This document shows, one piece after another, positions 50,302-58,728 of a stretch of DNA of 64,000 nucleotides (its first letter is position 1; each line of letters starts with the position of its first letter). The position numbers and the translations under genes were made by a program. Source of the DNA: Hymenobacter caeli (GTDB lineage: Bacteria > Bacteroidota > Bacteroidia > Cytophagales > Hymenobacteraceae); NCBI RefSeq assembly GCF_013294115.1, contig NZ_JABSNP010000004.1, positions 124,001-188,000 of the forward strand, written 5' to 3'. The notes under the pieces were generated by a model, which saw only the letters and a program-made list of their open reading frames with translations, made no database searches and was not told the DNA's origin.

Positions 50302-51447
50302 TTAGGGCCGCACCGGCCGCTTGCTGCCGCTCACCGCCGGTAGGGCCAGGGGCCGTACTTCCGTCAGGAGCGTGACGAGCAGCTTGCCCGGCTCTTCCAA
50401 AGAGATTAGGTGGGCGGAGTTTTCAAACCAGATGCCCTTTTTGAGCGGGGCTTTTACGCGCTGGAGCCAGGCGGCGGTGGGGGCCGAGGGCGTGGTGAAG
50501 TCGTGGCGGCCCATCAGCATGAAAACGGGAATGGGAAAGGAGGTGACCGAAGTAAAATCAACGGTCAGAAACTCGGGCAGCACCCGGGCCAGGGTGAACA
50601 GGCTGCCCTGGTCGATGGCGGCCACCTCGGCCGGCGTGTAGGCCGGGGAGAGCTGCGGCGCGTCGAAAAAGTACCCAAACGTGTTGCGGTAAGCGGCCAG
50701 GCCGCCGTAGTACTGCGGCCATTTGCGGGCGATGATGATGCGCTCCCGGGTGATGGGCTGGCGGCCCGGGTAAGGGGCAATGGAGCGCAGCTCGCGCAGG
50801 GCGGCTTCGTTGCGGTGCTCGGTGGCTTGCTGGAGGGCGTACTCAACGCTTAGGCGCTCGTTTTCCCGCACGTTGATGACCTGGCCTGCCCCTACGTAGG
50901 CATAAAACAAGTCGGGCCGTTTGAGGGCCGCCCGCATCCCCACGATGGTGCCCCAGCTGTGCCCCAGCAGGATGACTTTGGGCTGGCCGTACTTGCGCCG
51001 CACGAGTTCGGCTACTTCAATGGCGTCCTGCACGTACTGCTCGATGCGCAGGGTGCGGCCCAGGCCGGCGGTGTCGTTGGCCGCGTAGGTTTTGCCCGCG
51101 CCGCGCTGGTCGTAGCTTACCACCGTAAAATACTCCTCCAGCGGCCGCTGAAACGCCCACGCCACCGGGGCCAGCGGCGAGGCCGGCCCCCCGTGCACGA
51201 GCAGCAGGATGGGGTTGCGGCGGTCCTGCCCCCGCACGAACAGCCACTGCCTGACGCCGCCAATCGGCACGGCGTAGGCTTCCTGCACGCCGTTGGGGGC
51301 CACGATGGAATCCAGGTCGGCGACGATGGCCCGGGCTTTGGCGTACCCGTCGGGGCGGCCGCCGGCCTGCCCAAATGCGGGGGCCGGGCCCAGCAGCAAC
51401 GCGGCAGCCAGGCACAGCAGCAGGGCGGGCGCAGCAAGTAGTTTCAT
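50302..51447 (-). CDS. Alpha/beta hydrolase (proline iminopeptidase-like), exported
   Basis: A 381-residue protein with a signal peptide (MKLLAAPALLLCLAAALL to FGQ). It has LLLVHGGPASPL (oxyanion loop), DQRGAGKTY, the nucleophile elbow ILLGHSWGTIVG (Ser), FMLMGRHDFTTP (Asp) and ENSAHLISLEEP (His). This order is typical of the proline iminopeptidase/epoxide-hydrolase-like group. It should be periplasmic. It follows murF on the same strand (153-base gap) with no functional link. Confidence 0.88.
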   Translation of the reverse strand: MKLLAAPALLLCLAAALLLGPAPAFGQAGGRPDGYAKARAIVADLDSIVAPNGVQEAYAVPIGGVRQWLFVRGQDRRNPILLLVHGGPASPLAPVAWAFQRPLEEYFTVVSYDQRGAGKTYAANDTAGLGRTLRIEQYVQDAIEVAELVRRKYGQPKVILLGHSWGTIVGMRAALKRPDLFYAYVGAGQVINVRENERLSVEYALQQATEHRNEAALRELRSIAPYPGRQPITRERIIIARKWPQYYGGLAAYRNTFGYFFDAPQLSPAYTPAEVAAIDQGSLFTLARVLPEFLTVDFTSVTSFPIPVFMLMGRHDFTTPSAPTAAWLQRVKAPLKKGIWFENSAHLISLEEPGKLLVTLLTEVRPLALPAVSGSKRPVRP

Positions 51448-51600
51448 GGCGGGAGGGTGGGGTGCCGGCGCGGGCGTTGGGGCCGCGTGCCGTGGGCTGC
51501 GAAGCTACGCCGGCCCGCCGCGAAGCCCGGCCGCGCCGCCGCCAACTATCCGGTACATCAGCCGCTTGCTTCGGTTGCCCCGGGCCGCACTACCCCGAAG

Positions 51601-52920
51601 CTACAGCAGCTCCACCAGGGTTTCCAGGGCCATGCCGCGGCTGCCTTTGATGAGTACCTGCCGGCCGGCGAGGGGCGCGGCGGCCAGCCAAGCGGCGGCT
51701 TCGGCTTTGGTGGCGAAGTGGCGGGCCCCCGGGCCCGCCACGGCGTGGGCGCGGGCCATTTCGGGGCCCACCAGCACCACCTCGGGCAGGGCCAGGCGGG
51801 CCAGCAGCTCGCCCAGGGCCCGGTGCTCGGCTTCGGCTTCGGGGCCCAGCTCGAACATGTCGCCGAGGATGGCCACCTGGCCCTGCCCGGCCGCCGCGGA
51901 GCGCTGCGCGAAGCTGCGCAGCGCGGCGGCCATGCTGCTGGGGTTGGCGTTGTAGGCGTCCAGAATCAGCTCGTTGCCCCTGGCCGTGCGCAGCCGCTGC
52001 GAGCGGTTGTTCTGGGGGTTGTAGGCGGCCAGGGCGGCGGCCACGTCGCCGGTGGGCACGCCAAAAAACTTGCCCACGGCGGCGGCGGCGGCCAGGTTGG
52101 GGAAGTTGTAGTCGCCGGTGATGTGCACCGCCACGTCGGGCCCGGTGGCGCCCAGGCGCAGGGCCAGGGCGGGGTCGGCGGCCAGCAGGGTGGCGGGGTA
52201 GTCGTCGGCGGGGCCGGGGTAGGTGCGGCGCTGGGCCACCGCGGCGGCGCGGGCCACCACCTGCGCGTCCAGGGTGTTCACGAAGGCCAGGCCGCCGTGC
52301 GCCCCCAGGTAATCGAACAGCTCGCCCTTGCCCAGGGCCACGCCCGCGGCCCCGCCGAAGCCTTCGAGGTGGGCCTTGCCGATGTTGGTGAGCAGGCCGT
52401 GGGTGGGGGCGGCCCACTGGCAGTAGGCCGCGATTTCGCCCCGGTGGTTGGCCCCCATCTCCACCACGGCGAAGTTGTGCTCGGCCAGCCGCAGGCGCAG
52501 CAGGGTGAGGGGCACGCCGATGTGGTTGTTGAGGTTGCCCAGCGTGGCCAGTACCCGGAACTTCTTGGCCAGCACCGCCGTGAGCAGCTCCTTGGTGGTG
52601 GTTTTGCCGTTCGAGCCCGACACGGCCAGCACGGGGCCCGCAAACTGCCGGCGGTGGTGGGCGGCGAGGGCTTGCAGGGCCGCCAGCGCGTCGGGGGCGA
52701 AGAAGTAGCGGGCGTCCGTAGCCGCTAAACCGGCATTGTCCACCACGGCCACCAGCGCCCCTTTTTCCAGGGCCTGGGGCGCAAAATCGGCCCCCCGGAA
52801 GCTGGGCCCGTTCAGGGCAAAAAACAGGGTGCCCGGCTGGGGCTGGCGCGAATCGGTGCTGACCTGGCCGTGGGCGGCCAGGTAGTGGGCGTAGAGGGCG
52901 GGTAGGTCGAATGCGGGCAT
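51601..52920 (-). CDS. murF: UDP-N-acetylmuramoyl-tripeptide--D-alanyl-D-alanine ligase
   Basis: A 439-residue protein with the Mur ligase order: STDSRQPQPGTLFFALNGPSFRGADFA in domain 1, the ATP loop SGSNGKTTTKEL (Lys at 106) in the central domain with EMGANHRGEIAAY and NIGKAHLEGFGG, and DAYNANPSSMAAALRSFA in the C-terminal domain. It adds D-Ala-D-Ala to UDP-MurNAc-tripeptide in cell-wall synthesis. It stands apart from other mur genes in this window. Confidence 0.95.
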   Translation of the reverse strand: MPAFDLPALYAHYLAAHGQVSTDSRQPQPGTLFFALNGPSFRGADFAPQALEKGALVAVVDNAGLAATDARYFFAPDALAALQALAAHHRRQFAGPVLAVSGSNGKTTTKELLTAVLAKKFRVLATLGNLNNHIGVPLTLLRLRLAEHNFAVVEMGANHRGEIAAYCQWAAPTHGLLTNIGKAHLEGFGGAAGVALGKGELFDYLGAHGGLAFVNTLDAQVVARAAAVAQRRTYPGPADDYPATLLAADPALALRLGATGPDVAVHITGDYNFPNLAAAAAVGKFFGVPTGDVAAALAAYNPQNNRSQRLRTARGNELILDAYNANPSSMAAALRSFAQRSAAAGQGQVAILGDMFELGPEAEAEHRALGELLARLALPEVVLVGPEMARAHAVAGPGARHFATKAEAAAWLAAAPLAGRQVLIKGSRGMALETLVELL

Positions 52921-53034
52921 GGGCAGGAAAGGACCGCGGCCAAACCCGGCCGCGGCGCGGGCGCAAATTTAGCCGCGAACTCGGCGCGGGGGCGCTTACT
53001 TGCGCGGGCGGCCCCGCCGCCCCAACATCCAAAT

Positions 53035-53505
53035 ATGCCCCCGCCCATGCTGCACCTGACCCGGGCCACCGCCGACAACGCCGATTTCCGCGCCCTGGTG
53101 CGCCTCCTCGACCAGGATTTGCAGGTGCGCGACGGGCCTGCCCACGCGTTCTACGCCCCGCTCAACCAGGCGGCAATGGCCCAGGTTAAGCACGCGGTGG
53201 TGGCCTACCGCCACGACCAGCCCGTGGGCTGCGGGGCCTTCAAGGAGTTTGCCGGCCAGCAAGTGGAAATCAAGCGCATGTACGTGCGGCCCGCGAGCCG
53301 GGGGCAGGGCGTGGCGCAGGCCGTGCTGGCCGAGCTGGAACGGTGGGCCCGGGAGCTGCCCTGCGCGGGCTGCGTGCTGGAAACGGGACTCAACCAGCCG
53401 GAGGCCATTGGCCTGTACCAAAAATGCGGCTACCAGCGCATCCCCAACTACGGGCAGTACGCCGGCGTGGCCAACAGCGTGTGCCTGCAAAAAGACGCGG
53501 GCTGA
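53035..53505 (+). CDS. GNAT-family N-acetyltransferase
   Basis: A 156-residue protein. The acetyl-CoA-binding segment KRMYVRPASRGQGVAQAVLAELERWA contains the R/Q-x-x-G-x-G/A motif; ETGLNQPEAIGLYQKCGYQRI and the final strand complete the fold. The acceptor is unknown. A second ATG at 53047 is also possible. It is divergent from murF, with both starts in a 114-base gap. Confidence 0.9.
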   Translation: MPPPMLHLTRATADNADFRALVRLLDQDLQVRDGPAHAFYAPLNQAAMAQVKHAVVAYRHDQPVGCGAFKEFAGQQVEIKRMYVRPASRGQGVAQAVLAELERWARELPCAGCVLETGLNQPEAIGLYQKCGYQRIPNYGQYAGVANSVCLQKDAG

Positions 53506-53547
53506 GCGCCCCGCGGGCCGGAGCGAACCGGCCGGCGGGCTCTTTTT
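53504..53547 (+). terminator. Probable terminator after the GNAT gene
   Basis: GAGCGCCCCGCGGGCCGG pairs imperfectly with CCGGCCGGCGGGCTC, followed by TTTTT. The hairpin begins at the end of the GNAT stop codon. Confidence 0.65.
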
Positions 53548-53651
53548 CGGCCCGCTGTGCGTTGCCCCTGCGGCGGGCCGGGGCGGGCCGCCGCGCCACA
53601 ATAAAGATGCCCCGTTGGTTGTTGATTGCTAACCGCTTGTTATTGCCCCGT

Positions 53652-55976
53652 ATGCTGCGCCGCGCCGCCGTTTTCCTGTTTTTGCTGGTGCTGAGCGCCG
53701 GGGCCGCCCGGGCCCAGTCGGCCGCGTTTGGGTTTGAGTACCGGGCCCTGGCCCCGGTGGTGGAGGGCACCGACACGCTGCGCCAGGCCTGGGCCGGGGG
53801 CCTTAGCACCCCGCAGTTCAGCATCATCGACCTCGACGGCGACGGCCAGGACGACCTCTTCGCCTTCGACCGCCAGAGCAGCCGCTGCTACACGTTTCTG
53901 AGCGCCCTACAAAAGGACGGTAGCCGCCGCTGGCAGTACGCGCCCGACTACGAGGCCCTGTTTCCGGCGGACCTGGCGGGGTGGGCCCTGCTGCGCGACT
54001 ACGACTGCGACGGCCGCCCCGACCTGTTCAGCTACGTGAACGGGGGCGACATCCGGGTGTTTCACAACGTGGCCGGGGCCGGCGGGCGGCCCAGCTTCGT
54101 GCTCGCCACCAACCAAATTCTGTTCACCGGGGCCGGCACGGGCACCAGCAACCTCACCATCGGCGGCTACAACATGCCCGCCATTGCCGACGTGAACGGC
54201 GACGGCAAGCTCGACATTCTCAGCTACGACTTCGTGAGCGCCACGCTCGTGGAGCTGTACCTCAACAACAGCCCCGACGCCTGCGGGGCGGCCCTGAACT
54301 TTAAAATCGACACCAACTACTGGGCCCAGCTGCAGGCCTGCGTGGGCTGCGCGGCCTACCAGCTGCCGGGCCTGGCCTGCCGGGGCGGGGCGGCGGCCCG
54401 GCCCGAGCACACCGGCGGCCACAACCTGCTCACGCTCGACCTCAACGGCGACGGCGTGTACGACGTGCTCGACGGCCGCGACAACTGCCCCGAGCTGGTG
54501 GCGCTGCTCAACCAGGGCACCAATCAGCAGGCCGCGCTCACGGCCAGCGCCATCCGCACCGATTTCCCGTCGGCGGCCAACCCCGTGCGCCTGGCGGTGT
54601 TCCCGGCGGGCTACCTGATCGACACGGATTTCGACGGCACCAAGGACCTGGTGGTGGCCTCCAACACGCTCGACAACCGCCAGGATTTCGTGAGCCAGCG
54701 CGACAACGTGCGCCTGTACCGCAACGCGGCCGCCACCGGGGCCCCGGCGTTCAGCTTCCAGCCCCAAGGCTTCCTCACCAACGACATGGTGGACGTAAGC
54801 GAGGCGGCCGCCCCCGCCTTCGGCGACCTCGACGGCGACGGGCTGGCCGATATGCTCATCGGCAGCTACGCCGACCGCGTGAACGGCCAGTACCGCGCCA
54901 GCCTCACCTACTACCGCAACGTGGGCACGGCCACCCAGCCGGTGTTCCGCCTCGTGACGCGCGACTACCTGGGCCTGGCCGCCAAGGGCACCGCGCCGGC
55001 CCTGTTCTACGCCCTCAAGCCGGTGCTGGTGGACCTTAACCGCGACGGGGCCCTGGACTTGGCTTACGCAGCCAATTACCAGAACGTCAATTATATCTAC
55101 TACATCCTGAACACCGCCCGGGCCGGGCAGCCGGCGGCGTTCGACCCGGCCACGGCCAACTACTTCAAGCCCCAGGGCGCGGCCGGCAGCGGGGTGTTGC
55201 CCTCGTTCATCGGCGACATGCCGTGCTTTACGGACGTGGACGGCGACGGCTACGTGGACCTGCTCCTCGGCACCGACAACTACACCGAGCCGGGCATGGC
55301 CCTGCGCTACTTCCGCAACCAGGGCGCGGGCGTGGCCCTGGAAAACGCCTTCGTGGCGGTGAACAACGACTTCGGGCAAATCCGCGACGCGGCCGGGGCC
55401 CGGCCTTACCACCTCAGCCCCGCCGTGGCCGACTTCGACGGCGACGGCCGCCCCGACCTCGTGACGGCCGACAACACCGGGGCCGTCCGGTTCTTCAGCA
55501 ACTACCGCACCCTGGTAACCGGGCCCGCCGCGCCCCGCACCGACCTGTTCTGGAACGCCCTGCTGGGCCAGTACGAAGGCAACCGCCTGGGCCAGGGCCC
55601 CCTGGTGCGCTACGGCCTGGCCGCCGCCGACCTCAACGCCGACGGCGTGCCCGAGCTGTTCGTGGGCACCGAGGCGGGCGGCGTGAGCAGCTACGCCGTG
55701 CGCCGCGGGGCCGCCGTGCCCACGCCCACCCGCCCGGCCGCCGCGGCCCTGGGCCTGGCCCTCTACCCCAACCCCGCCCGCGCCCAGGCCACCGCCGAAA
55801 CCGCCCAGCCCACCCGCGTGTCGCTGCTCGACCTCACCGGCCGCCGCGTGCGCCCCGCCGACGCCCCGGCCCGCCAGCACCTGCTGAACCTAAGTGGATT
55901 GGCCCCGGGCCTGTACCTGGTGCGCGCCGAAGCGGCCGACGGCAGCGCCGCGGTGCAGCGGCTGGCGGTGCAATAA
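53652..55976 (+). CDS. FG-GAP/VCBS repeat protein with a T9SS sorting domain
   Basis: A 774-residue protein with a signal peptide (MLRRAAVFLFLLVLSAG to ARA). At least seven Asp-rich VCBS/FG-GAP-type segments follow (DLDGDGQDDLF, DYDCDGRPDLF, DVNGDGKLDIL, DLNGDGVYDVL, DLDGDGLADML, DVDGDGYVDLL, DFDGDGRPDLV), which bind Ca2+ in a propeller. The last 75 residues are a type A T9SS sorting domain (LALYPNPARA, then VSLLDLTGRRV, then LSGLAPGLYLVRAE). It should be exported through type IX secretion to the surface. A longer start at 53607 is also possible. Its ligand is unknown. Confidence 0.93.
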   Translation: MLRRAAVFLFLLVLSAGAARAQSAAFGFEYRALAPVVEGTDTLRQAWAGGLSTPQFSIIDLDGDGQDDLFAFDRQSSRCYTFLSALQKDGSRRWQYAPDYEALFPADLAGWALLRDYDCDGRPDLFSYVNGGDIRVFHNVAGAGGRPSFVLATNQILFTGAGTGTSNLTIGGYNMPAIADVNGDGKLDILSYDFVSATLVELYLNNSPDACGAALNFKIDTNYWAQLQACVGCAAYQLPGLACRGGAAARPEHTGGHNLLTLDLNGDGVYDVLDGRDNCPELVALLNQGTNQQAALTASAIRTDFPSAANPVRLAVFPAGYLIDTDFDGTKDLVVASNTLDNRQDFVSQRDNVRLYRNAAATGAPAFSFQPQGFLTNDMVDVSEAAAPAFGDLDGDGLADMLIGSYADRVNGQYRASLTYYRNVGTATQPVFRLVTRDYLGLAAKGTAPALFYALKPVLVDLNRDGALDLAYAANYQNVNYIYYILNTARAGQPAAFDPATANYFKPQGAAGSGVLPSFIGDMPCFTDVDGDGYVDLLLGTDNYTEPGMALRYFRNQGAGVALENAFVAVNNDFGQIRDAAGARPYHLSPAVADFDGDGRPDLVTADNTGAVRFFSNYRTLVTGPAAPRTDLFWNALLGQYEGNRLGQGPLVRYGLAAADLNADGVPELFVGTEAGGVSSYAVRRGAAVPTPTRPAAAALGLALYPNPARAQATAETAQPTRVSLLDLTGRRVRPADAPARQHLLNLSGLAPGLYLVRAEAADGSAAVQRLAVQ

Positions 55977-56411
55977 CTGGGAGCGGTGGCACCGGATTGC
56001 TGCACTTGCACCCAGGATTAAATGGGGGTGCAAGTGCAGGTCCATTCTGTTTGAGGTACTTGATTCCAGTTCGTTGTACGTTAAGCGGTTAATGAGTTTT
56101 TGTGAACTGTTCTCCACTTGCTTCAACGGCGGTCCTCATCAGCCGGAAGCGCCGATTGGCCAGGTTGAATTTTCTAGTCGAACGAGGGCAGGGTGTCGTT
56201 ATTAACTTCTGAGTCGTTAGCTCTGCGCACCTGCCCGGCCGCCAAAAAAATAAACTTGGGCAGCCCGTGGGGGTTGGCCTGTCCTAACGCATCTTACTAA
56301 CGTCCACTGCACCTGGGTAGAGGAAGCATCACCTTTGACGGCAGCAATTATGAAGGGTTCTCTACGTTTTTCACCCACTTTCCCCCTTTTGTGATGGCGA
56401 CAATTTCGGAG
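55977..56411. other. Intergenic region with one hairpin
   Basis: A 435-base gap between the FG-GAP gene and the Rieske gene. The only structure I see is the hairpin at 56001-56038 (TGCACTTGCACCC and GGGTGCAAGTGCA), which has no T-run. The region is less GC-rich than the genes and probably carries the promoter of the following redox cluster. I see no convincing ORF in either strand. Confidence 0.6.
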
Positions 56412-56852
56412 ATGAACCGCAAAGATTTTTTGCAGTTGTTTGGCCTGGGCGCGGCCTCGCTGCTGGCTTCGGCCTGCCTGGGTGGCTGCAACGCCGCTAC
56501 CGGGAGCGACAGCGCGGCGGTGCCGGCGGCGCCCGCCAACGTCAACCTTACCGTCGACCTGACGGCCACGACCAGCACGCCGCTCAACGACGCGGCCGTG
56601 GGGTACATCTACGCCGACAGCCGCGCCATCATCGTGGCCAAAACCACGGCGGGCACTTACCTGGCCTTCCAGGCGCCGTGCCCGCACCAGGGCACCAGCG
56701 TGTACTTCAGCCCGTCGCAGAGCCGCTTCATTTGCCCCAACCACAACGCCATTTTCAATCTGAGCGGGGCCGTGGTCAGCGGCCCCGTTTCGAGCGGGCT
56801 GCGGCAATACACCGTGGCGCAGAGCGGCAACATTCTCACCATCAGCAGCTAG
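56412..56852 (+). CDS. Rieske [2Fe-2S] protein, exported
   Basis: A 146-residue protein starting MNRKDFLQLFGLGAASLLASAC, a lipoprotein-like or Tat-like signal with a Cys at about 22-26. The two Rieske motifs are CPHQGTSV (Cys90, His92) and CPNHNAIF (Cys108, His111), spaced as in the family. The extra cysteine pair of the cytochrome bc1 type (CTHLGC) is absent, so a low-potential, ferredoxin-like center is likely. It opens a row of six same-strand genes for periplasmic redox chemistry. Confidence 0.88.
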   Translation: MNRKDFLQLFGLGAASLLASACLGGCNAATGSDSAAVPAAPANVNLTVDLTATTSTPLNDAAVGYIYADSRAIIVAKTTAGTYLAFQAPCPHQGTSVYFSPSQSRFICPNHNAIFNLSGAVVSGPVSSGLRQYTVAQSGNILTISS

Positions 56853-56895
56853 GACATTCTGTGCCTGGTTCCTGTTTTTCTTTAGCTTTCTCCTT

Positions 56896-57354
56896 ATGCG
56901 TATCCTCCTTTTTTCGCTCGGCGCACTACTGGCGGCCGGCAGCTCGTCGGCGCAAACGGCCCCCGCCCCGGCCTGGACCTCGGACCTTTCGGCGGCACTA
57001 GCCCAGGCCCAGGCCAGCCAGGAGCCGGTGCTGGCCGTGTTTTCGGGTTCCGACTGGTGCAAGCCCTGCATGATGCTCAAGCAGGAGGTGTTCGACCAGC
57101 CCGAGTTTGCGCAGTACGCCCGGGGCAAGTTCGTGCTGGCGCGCTTCGATTTCCCGCGCAACAAGAAAAATCGCCTCGACCCGGCCCAGACCAAGCGCAA
57201 CGAGGAAGCCGCCGCTCGGCTCAACAAAGAAGGGGTGTTCCCGGCCGTGGTGCTGCTCTCGCCAGAAGGCAAAGTGCTGGCCCGCACCGGCTACCGCCCC
57301 GGCGGGGCCACCGCCTACGACGCTTACCTGAGCCAGCTCCTCGCCAAAAACTAA
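56896..57354 (+). CDS. Periplasmic thioredoxin-like protein
   Basis: A 152-residue protein with a signal peptide (MRILLFSLGALLAAGSSSAQ). The thioredoxin fold carries the active pair in SDWCKPCMMLK (Cys55, Cys58) and GVFPAVVLLSPEG with the cis-Pro. It should be reduced by the DsbD encoded four genes downstream and pass electrons to a periplasmic partner. It lies 43 bases after the Rieske gene and four bases before apbE, so it is part of the operon. Confidence 0.92.
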   Translation: MRILLFSLGALLAAGSSSAQTAPAPAWTSDLSAALAQAQASQEPVLAVFSGSDWCKPCMMLKQEVFDQPEFAQYARGKFVLARFDFPRNKKNRLDPAQTKRNEEAAARLNKEGVFPAVVLLSPEGKVLARTGYRPGGATAYDAYLSQLLAKN

Positions 57355-57358
57355 GCGC

Positions 57359-58456
57359 ATGGCCTTACAAACGAACTACCTGGCTACCTGGCAGCGGCAG
57401 GTGCGGGCCGCCCTGCTGGTGGGGCTGTGCGCCGGCGGCAGCCTGGCGGCGGCGGCGCAGGCCCCCACCGTGGCCGCCGCCCGCGTGCCCCGCGCCTACA
57501 CCCGCGCGGCGCACCTGATGGGCTCGCACTTCACGTTCACGGCCGTGTCGGCCGACGACTCGCTGGCCTGGCGGGCGCTGCGCGCGGGCCTGCGCGAAAC
57601 CGGGCGCATCGACCGCCTTTTCTCCTACTGGGACTCGACCTCGCAAGTGGTCAAAATCAACCGCTCGGCCGGCGTCCGGCCCGTGGCGGTGGACCCGGAA
57701 GTGTACGATTTAATCGAGCGCACACTGAAGATTTCGGCGCTCAGCGGCGGGGCCTTCGACGTCACCTTTGCCAGCGGCGACAAGATTTACCAGTTCGACC
57801 GGCAAGAACATCCTGGCCTGCCCGACTCGGCCACGGTGCGCCGCTCGGTGCAGCGCATCGGCTGGCAAAAGGTGCGGCTCGACCCGGCCGCGCACTCGGT
57901 TTTCCTGCCCGAGAAGGGGATGCGCATCAACCTGGCCGGCGTGCTGCAAGGCTACGGAGTGCGCCGGGCCGCGGAAACCATGAAAAAAATGGGCATCGCC
58001 GGGGGCCTCATCAACGGCTCGGGCGACGTGTACTGCTGGGGCAAGCAGGCCGACGGCAGCGGCTGGCGCATCGCCATCGGCGACCCGGCCCGGCCGCACG
58101 CGGTGTCGTCGTGGCTGACGGTCAGCGATTTGGCGGTGGTCACGGCCGGCAACTACGAGCAGTACTTCACGGTGGGCGGCGTGTACTACGGCCACATCAT
58201 CAACCCCCACACCGGCTACCCGGCCACGGGCCTGCGCTCGGTCACCATCATCTGCCCCGACGTGGAGCTGGCCGACGCCCTCGACGACGCCGTGTTCGTG
58301 CTGGGCCCCGTGGACGGGCTGGCCCTGATAAACCGCCTCAAGGGCGTAGACGCCACCGTGATTACCGACGCCGGCCAAACGCTGGTCTCCAAAGGAATGC
58401 AGCTTAACTCTTACCACAGCGCGGCCCCCACGGCCGCCGCCAACCCCAAACCATGA
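57359..58456 (+). CDS. ApbE-like FAD:protein FMN transferase
   Basis: A 365-residue protein with a hydrophobic N-terminus. Family segments appear in order: AAHLMGSHFTFTA, RLFSYWDSTSQVVKINRS, SGGAFDVT, INLAGVLQGYGVRRAAE, GGLINGSGDVYCWG, VVTAGNYEQYF, YGHIINPHTGYPATG and ELADALDDAVFVLG. ApbE attaches FMN through a phosphoester bond to Ser or Thr of exported proteins. Two positions differ from most members: the GGIAKGYA-type motif has Gln197 for Lys, and the DALxT metal site has Asp310 for Thr. I see no clear flavinylation motif (DGxSGAT-like) in the neighbours. It overlaps the next gene by four bases. Confidence 0.87.
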   Translation: MALQTNYLATWQRQVRAALLVGLCAGGSLAAAAQAPTVAAARVPRAYTRAAHLMGSHFTFTAVSADDSLAWRALRAGLRETGRIDRLFSYWDSTSQVVKINRSAGVRPVAVDPEVYDLIERTLKISALSGGAFDVTFASGDKIYQFDRQEHPGLPDSATVRRSVQRIGWQKVRLDPAAHSVFLPEKGMRINLAGVLQGYGVRRAAETMKKMGIAGGLINGSGDVYCWGKQADGSGWRIAIGDPARPHAVSSWLTVSDLAVVTAGNYEQYFTVGGVYYGHIINPHTGYPATGLRSVTIICPDVELADALDDAVFVLGPVDGLALINRLKGVDATVITDAGQTLVSKGMQLNSYHSAAPTAAANPKP

Positions 58457-58689
58457 GCCGTAATTCGCGTTTTTTCCGCCCGGCCGCGCTGGGCTTGCTG
58501 CTGGCCGGGGCCCTGGCCTTGCCCGGCTGCGTGTCGGTGGCCGCCTACCAGAAGGCCTACCTCAACGACGAGGACATGCAGCTGGCCACCAAAAAAGTCG
58601 AGACCCCGGAGGTGAACTTCGAGAGCTACCGCGAAGGCGCGGGCGGGGCCAACGGCGGCAAGGTGGGCGGCGGCTGCGGCTGCAACTAG
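58453..58689 (+). CDS. DUF4266 small lipoprotein with a Gly-Cys tail
   Basis: A 78-residue protein with a lipoprotein signal (LLLAGALALPGC, Cys at about 26). The mature part AYQKAYLNDEDMQL is followed by a short linker and ends GGKVGGGCGCN. The tail with two cysteines in Gly is the DUF4266 hallmark. It overlaps apbE by ATGA and precedes the DUF3570 gene, an arrangement typical of the pair. The tail could bind metal or take part in disulfide exchange with the thioredoxin/DsbD pair. The function is unknown. Confidence 0.85.
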   Translation: MSRNSRFFRPAALGLLLAGALALPGCVSVAAYQKAYLNDEDMQLATKKVETPEVNFESYREGAGGANGGKVGGGCGCN

Positions 58690-58728
58690 GGCCCCGGCAA
58701 TCAAATCAAGTGAGATAAATTACTGTCA

